From an uncultured Kiritimatiellota bacterium (GTDB lineage: Bacteria; Verrucomicrobiota; Kiritimatiellia; RFP12; UBA1067): a DNA stretch of 35,253 bases. The position numbers and the translations under genes were made by a program. Position 1 is the first letter of the stretch; every line of letters starts with the position of its first letter. A model generated the notes under the pieces. That model did not search any database. It was given only the letters and a program-made list of their open reading frames with translations, and had not been told where the DNA came from. This document shows positions 31,295 to 35,253 of the stretch, in pieces. Location of the stretch: positions 1-35,253 of the forward strand of contig CAKUCX010000032.1 of assembly GCA_934643865.1 (NCBI GenBank). Direction: 5' to 3'.

Positions 31295-33745
31295 ATGGCC
31301 GTCGGGGACAGGGACAGGGCTTCGGGCGCCGCCGCCCGCGCGGCGCTCTCGCGTTGCGCCGCCGCTGCGGCGCTGCTGGCGGCCGCGCCCCTCCGCGCCG
31401 GCGGCGCGCCCGTCTTCGACTTCCTGAAGCCGGGCGACGTGACGGTCAAGGCGCGCGCGGACGGCGCGCAGGGCTTCGCCTGCGCGACGAACCTCTGCTC
31501 CCTGACGGGGACGGGCGCGCTGTGGATGGGGCCGTGGCGGGAGAAGGAGGCGAGGGACGGCTACGGCTTCGCCGAGATCCATTGGGCGGACGCCGCGCGG
31601 CGCGACGGGTCCGCCTTCGACCGCCTCGCCTTCAACGCGACGAACCTCTCCGCCGACAAGCGGCCGCTCGTCTTCTACCTCTACGACGGCCGGCTGCGGA
31701 AGCGCCCCGGGGCGCGCTTCTCCTGCACCCTGCCGCCGCGCGCCACGCGTGCCGTCGTCGTGCCGCTCGACTGGACGAAGCTCGACGCCGACGCGACGAA
31801 CCTCCAGGCTCTCGCCTTCGTCCACTGCTCGCCCCGCTCAAGCGCACTCTGCCTCGCGGACTTCGCGCTTCTGCGCCCGGGCGAGGCGCCCCCCGCCGCC
31901 CCCGCGCCGCGGGCGTTCGGCGGGACGGTCGACGCCTACCTCGCACGCGAGCGGCGGCTCGACGCCGCGCGCGTCGCCGCCGAAGACGAAGCGGAGCGCG
32001 CGCGGCTGGCGGCGTTCCGCCGCCAGCTTGACGCCGCGCGTCCGCGCCAGGCGGCGAACCTCGCCGCGTTTCGGCGGCGTCTCGCGGCGGGCGGCGCGGA
32101 TGTCTCGCAGGTGGTCGTCGCACAGGCCTCGTCGATGCAGCAGATCCGGCCGCGCGACACGGACTTCGCGCGCCTCGCCCCTGCGACGGGCCTTGCCTTC
32201 CGCCTTGCGCGCGGCGAATACGAAAGCGCGCAGCTCGCCGTCGCCGCGCCGGGCGACGCGCCGCTCACGGGCGTCCACGTCACGGCCGAGGGCGCCGCGC
32301 CGATCCAGGTCGAGGTGCAGACGGTTGGGTTCGTCCTCGCGCACGCCCCCCTCCGCCACGGCCTCGCCGTCTGCGAACCGTGCGCGACGAACGCATGCGG
32401 ATACGTGCGCCGCGTCCATCCGACGCCGCTGGGATGGTATGCCGATCCGATTCTTCCGTTCCTCCGCACGGTCTCCGTCGCGCCCGGCGACGTCCAGAGC
32501 TTCCTCGTGCGCGTGAAGGCGCCCGAGGCGTGCGCGGCGGGCGTCTACGAAGGGCGGCTGCGCGTGCAGGCGGACGGTGGCGTCGAGCGGGTCGTGCCGC
32601 TTGCGGTGCGCGTCAACGCCTTCGCCGTCGGCAGGACCTCCGCGCTGCCGCTTCTCGTCTCGTTCACGCCGTACGTCCAGCCGCTCTCCCTCTCGTGGAC
32701 GGAGGAGCAGGCGCAGCGCCTGCGGCGCGACCCCGGCGCGCCCGTCAACCTCTGGCGCCGCCGCCGGACGGAATGGAGTGACTTCCTCGGCGAATACTTC
32801 CTCCTGCCGTCGACGATCTACCCGGCGCGCGGCGACGCGATCCCCGACTTCGACCTCCTCCGGCGCGCCGCCGCGCGCGGGCGCGTCGGCCCGTTCGTCG
32901 TCGCGCCGTGGGAGATGTGCCACGACGAAGCCGCGTGGCGCCGCCTCTTCCTGGAGCCCCTCAAGAAGCGCCTCGCCGCCGCGCGCGCCGCCGGGCTGGG
33001 CGCATACGCGATGACGTACGGCTGCGACGAAGTCGAGGCCGAGCACTTCCCCGCCGTCCGGCGCGCGCTCGCGCTTCTGAAGGCGGAGGCGCCCGACGTG
33101 CCCGTCATCACGACGGCGGTCGACCCGGACCTCGGCGTCGGCTCGCCGCTCGCGGACGTGGACGTCTTCTGCCCGCTCACGACGAACTGGGACGCGGAGA
33201 AGGTCGCCGCCGCGCGCGCGGCGGGGCGCAAGGTGTGGTGGTACGTCGCCTGCGGCGAGCTTCCGCCGCGCGCGAACTTCTTCGTGGAGAGCCCGCTCAG
33301 CGAAGGGCGCCTCCTCATGGGCGCGCAGGCGCTGCGGGAGAAGCCGGACGGCTTCCTCTACTATGCGATCGCGAAGTGGAACAAGGAGCGGCCTCTCGTG
33401 GACGGGCCGTTCACGTCGTGGTCGCCGCACGGCATCCGCCACCGAAACGCGAAGGCGCTCGACGGCGACGGCGTCCTTGCGTACTGCGGCCCGGACGGCA
33501 TGCCGATCGCGACCTTGCGCCTTGAGAACTTTCGGGATGGCGTAGAAGACTACAACTATGCTAAAATCCTGTCGGACATCTACGCGCGGCACGCGGACAA
33601 GGGCGACGCCTGGGCCAAGGAGGCGAGGCGGCTTCTCGACGTGCCGCTTTCGGTGATGGAGTCCATGGTGAACTTCACGGACGATCCGCAGGCGATCTAC
33701 GCCTGGCGCGACCGCATGGCGGACTTGATCGAACACGCACGCTAG
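31295..33745 (+). CDS. GH123 / DUF4091-type secreted glycoside hydrolase-like protein
   Basis: The 816-residue product has a signal-like N-terminus (ALSRCAAAAALLAAAPLRAGG, about 17-37), a beta-sandwich with carbohydrate-binding appearance (about 40-200), an Ala/Arg-rich helical linker (about 212-270), and a DUF4091/GH123 barrel. The DE pair at 578-579 in YGCDEVEAEHFPAV corresponds to the Asp-Glu pair of GH123 beta-N-acetylgalactosaminidases. The C-terminal RLENFRDGVEDYNYAKIL is the family's hallmark. Activity on GalNAc-containing glycans is plausible beside a GH20, but DUF4091 proteins are mostly uncharacterised. ATG 31295 has GGGAGG upstream. It is followed at 10 bases by another secreted-protein gene with a consensus ribosome-binding site. 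Confidence 0.85.
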   Translation: MAVGDRDRASGAAARAALSRCAAAAALLAAAPLRAGGAPVFDFLKPGDVTVKARADGAQGFACATNLCSLTGTGALWMGPWREKEARDGYGFAEIHWADAARRDGSAFDRLAFNATNLSADKRPLVFYLYDGRLRKRPGARFSCTLPPRATRAVVVPLDWTKLDADATNLQALAFVHCSPRSSALCLADFALLRPGEAPPAAPAPRAFGGTVDAYLARERRLDAARVAAEDEAERARLAAFRRQLDAARPRQAANLAAFRRRLAAGGADVSQVVVAQASSMQQIRPRDTDFARLAPATGLAFRLARGEYESAQLAVAAPGDAPLTGVHVTAEGAAPIQVEVQTVGFVLAHAPLRHGLAVCEPCATNACGYVRRVHPTPLGWYADPILPFLRTVSVAPGDVQSFLVRVKAPEACAAGVYEGRLRVQADGGVERVVPLAVRVNAFAVGRTSALPLLVSFTPYVQPLSLSWTEEQAQRLRRDPGAPVNLWRRRRTEWSDFLGEYFLLPSTIYPARGDAIPDFDLLRRAAARGRVGPFVVAPWEMCHDEAAWRRLFLEPLKKRLAAARAAGLGAYAMTYGCDEVEAEHFPAVRRALALLKAEAPDVPVITTAVDPDLGVGSPLADVDVFCPLTTNWDAEKVAAARAAGRKVWWYVACGELPPRANFFVESPLSEGRLLMGAQALREKPDGFLYYAIAKWNKERPLVDGPFTSWSPHGIRHRNAKALDGDGVLAYCGPDGMPIATLRLENFRDGVEDYNYAKILSDIYARHADKGDAWAKEARRLLDVPLSVMESMVNFTDDPQAIYAWRDRMADLIEHAR

Positions 33746-33755
33746 GAGGAAAACG

Positions 33756-35253
33756 ATGGGCCTCTCGCTTCATTCGGAACACGCGGCGCGGCGTCCGCGC
33801 TGCCGGGCCTTGATGCGCCTCCTCCTCCTTTCCCTGGGGAGCTGGGCCGCTGCCGCGCCGGCGGCGGAGACGGTTGTCGTCGACGCGTCGAACAGCCCGT
33901 TCTATCTGGGCGGCACGATGCTGGACCCCCGAAACAAGCCGGGGATGATCTACGACCTCCAGGACGGCGCGGTCGTGAGCGTAACGAACAGCCAGAACAC
34001 GCAGCGCCTCTGGTGCTGCCTCGTGGCGACGAACGGCACGGCCACGCTCCGGCGCGGCGAGACGTCGGGCGCGCTCGACATCCGCACGGCGCTCATCGCG
34101 TCGGGAGAAGGGCGCATCCAGATCACGGGCTACGACGAAATTTCGCTGGAGGTCGACACGACCTACGGCGCGCACTTCGGCGAAGCCTACGGCGACTTCG
34201 CGAACGTCTCCTTCGTCACGGAGGGCGGTGCCGCGCGGACGGGCACGTTGACGATCCTGTGCGGCGCGGTGAAGACGCTGCCGCGCGACGCGAACGTGGC
34301 CGTCCGATGGCGGCGCGAGGTCAACCCGAAGCACAGGGGCGTCGTCATTCCGCCGGGCAGCGACTGGAGCGACCTGGACGTGTTCACGCCGCCGGGGGAC
34401 GACGTGGACGTCTATCTTTCCAGCACGAACTCGCTGAAGAGCGGCTGCGTCGTCAGGATTCCGCCGGGGCGGACCTTCGGCCTTCGCCCGGGCCTTCAAA
34501 GCGGGAAGGGGAGTCCGTATGCCTTTTCCGACCAGCAGGAGGGTTCCTTCGCCTTCGACTGCCCCGTCGAGCTCGCCGAAGGCGCCACGTTTGACGTGCA
34601 GACGCTCGTCAGCGTGACGAACGCGGGCGTCGTCTCGGGTGCGGGCGGCGTGCGCGTGTCGAGCCGGCGGAAGATGACGACGACGGACCTCGACGTCGTC
34701 CTTGCGGGCGAAAACACCTTCACGGGCCCCGTCGAGGTCGCGGCGCCGGCCACGCACCTCCGCCTCGGCGCGTCCGTCGTGCCGCCGCGCACGTACCGGC
34801 TGACGGGGGACGCTGCGCATCTCCACTTCCGCGCGCCCGCCGACGGCGGCCCGTCGCGCTGCCGCCTCTCCTCCCTCTACGGGAAATGGTGGACGGCGGC
34901 CGTCCACGCGGCCGCCGGGCAGACGGTCGAGGTCGCGCGCGCGGAGAACATCTTCTCGGCGGTTCCCGACGTGGCGGACGGGACGGCGGCCGTCGACTTC
35001 AGCCCCGCGCTGGGACCGGCGTGCGTGTGCCATATGGGGCATCCGCACGTGCATGTCAACGGCGCGTCCGTCATGGGCGGCGGGACGGTTGCCATCCGCG
35101 CGGGAGACCGGTTCTTGCTGCCAGGGCCCGACGGGCAGGTGCCGTGGGACCTCTATGTGCCCTCCGTCGCGTCGCCGTGGTACTGCGTGGACAGCGCCGT
35201 GGCCGTCAGCAATGCGCCCGGCGCGCGCCCGCTGCGCGTGCAAGGCGCGGGGG
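33756..35253 (+). CDS. Large secreted passenger-like protein, 3' end beyond the window
   Basis: The frame is open from ATG 33756 to the window end (499 residues so far). A signal peptide is visible at about residues 20-38 (MRLLLLSLGSWAAAAPAAE); a second ATG at 33813 would give a classical signal peptide, while the upstream ATG has the perfect AGGAGG. The rest consists of short beta-strand repeats rich in Gly, Thr, Asp and Asn, including LAGENTFTGPVEVAA, which resembles the autotransporter passenger-associated repeat (GxNTYTGxT). A beta-helix adhesin or autotransporter-like protein is likely; a C-terminal barrel or sorting signal would lie outside the window. It is the third gene of the GH20 operon. 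Confidence 0.75.
   Translation, partial: MGLSLHSEHAARRPRCRALMRLLLLSLGSWAAAAPAAETVVVDASNSPFYLGGTMLDPRNKPGMIYDLQDGAVVSVTNSQNTQRLWCCLVATNGTATLRRGETSGALDIRTALIASGEGRIQITGYDEISLEVDTTYGAHFGEAYGDFANVSFVTEGGAARTGTLTILCGAVKTLPRDANVAVRWRREVNPKHRGVVIPPGSDWSDLDVFTPPGDDVDVYLSSTNSLKSGCVVRIPPGRTFGLRPGLQSGKGSPYAFSDQQEGSFAFDCPVELAEGATFDVQTLVSVTNAGVVSGAGGVRVSSRRKMTTTDLDVVLAGENTFTGPVEVAAPATHLRLGASVVPPRTYRLTGDAAHLHFRAPADGGPSRCRLSSLYGKWWTAAVHAAAGQTVEVARAENIFSAVPDVADGTAAVDFSPALGPACVCHMGHPHVHVNGASVMGGGTVAIRAGDRFLLPGPDGQVPWDLYVPSVASPWYCVDSAVAVSNAPGARPLRVQGAG

Noticed and set aside
33551..33567. TGCTAAAAT inside the GH123-type gene as a promoter
   Set aside because: It has no -35, is about 190 bases from the next gene, and lies within the conserved EDYNYAKIL coding motif.

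Overview
The window is a GC-rich stretch of a Gram-negative bacterium, dominated by two long minus-strand operons for cell-wall growth and division. It has an LPS-export outer-membrane protein (LptD), a complete mreBCD-mrdA-rodA set, a murC-murB fusion next to ddl-ftsQ-ftsA-ftsZ, and secreted proteins with BspA-type leucine-rich repeats, InlB-type repeats, beta-helix, GH20 and GH123/DUF4091 modules. Together these suggest an uncultured member of the PVC group, most likely Verrucomicrobiota/Kiritimatiellota or Lentisphaerota from a gut. That placement is inferred from gene content and style; no marker gene was compared.

Layout. (1) 2-2948, plus strand: the 3' part of a secreted repeat protein, then a family-2 glycosyltransferase. 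(2) 2893-12532, minus strand: an operon read from a strong promoter at 12504-12532, mreB-mreC-mreD-mrdA-rodA-rng-lptD. It holds the elongasome scaffold and its transpeptidase/glycosyltransferase pair, an RNase E/G, and the LPS translocon barrel. A hairpin separates mreB from mreC, and an array of thirteen 8-bp repeats separates rodA from rng. (3) 12533-13330: about 800 bp with no credible gene, holding an inverted pair of a TTATCCCGATTTTT motif and direct repeats. (4) 13344-16778, plus strand: a large secreted LamG/beta-helix protein. (5) 16841-26108, minus strand: yebC-VOC-murCB-ddl-ftsQ-ftsA-ftsZ-mutL, mostly joined by 4-base stop/start overlaps, followed by a tRNA-Pro(CGG) with its own promoter and terminator. 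(6) 26128-28461, minus strand: a U32-family protein of RlhA/YegQ type. (7) 28593-29578, plus strand: an ECF sigma factor and two small membrane proteins. (8) 29755-35253, plus strand: an operon of a GH20-like hexosaminidase, a GH123/DUF4091-type protein and a large secreted passenger-like protein cut by the window end. This set probably acts on amino-sugar-containing glycans.

Most unusual points: FtsZ lacks the acidic residues of its catalytic T7 loop; the MurB half of MurC-MurB has a strongly shortened FAD-binding domain; MutL has lost most of its endonuclease metal motif; and three unrelated genes (mreB, the 13344 gene, ddl) have a -10 box exactly 7 bases before ATG with no usable Shine-Dalgarno sequence, which suggests leaderless mRNAs. 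No CRISPR array, transposase, phage or recognised defence system is visible. Very long open frames antisense to the real genes are a by-product of high GC.
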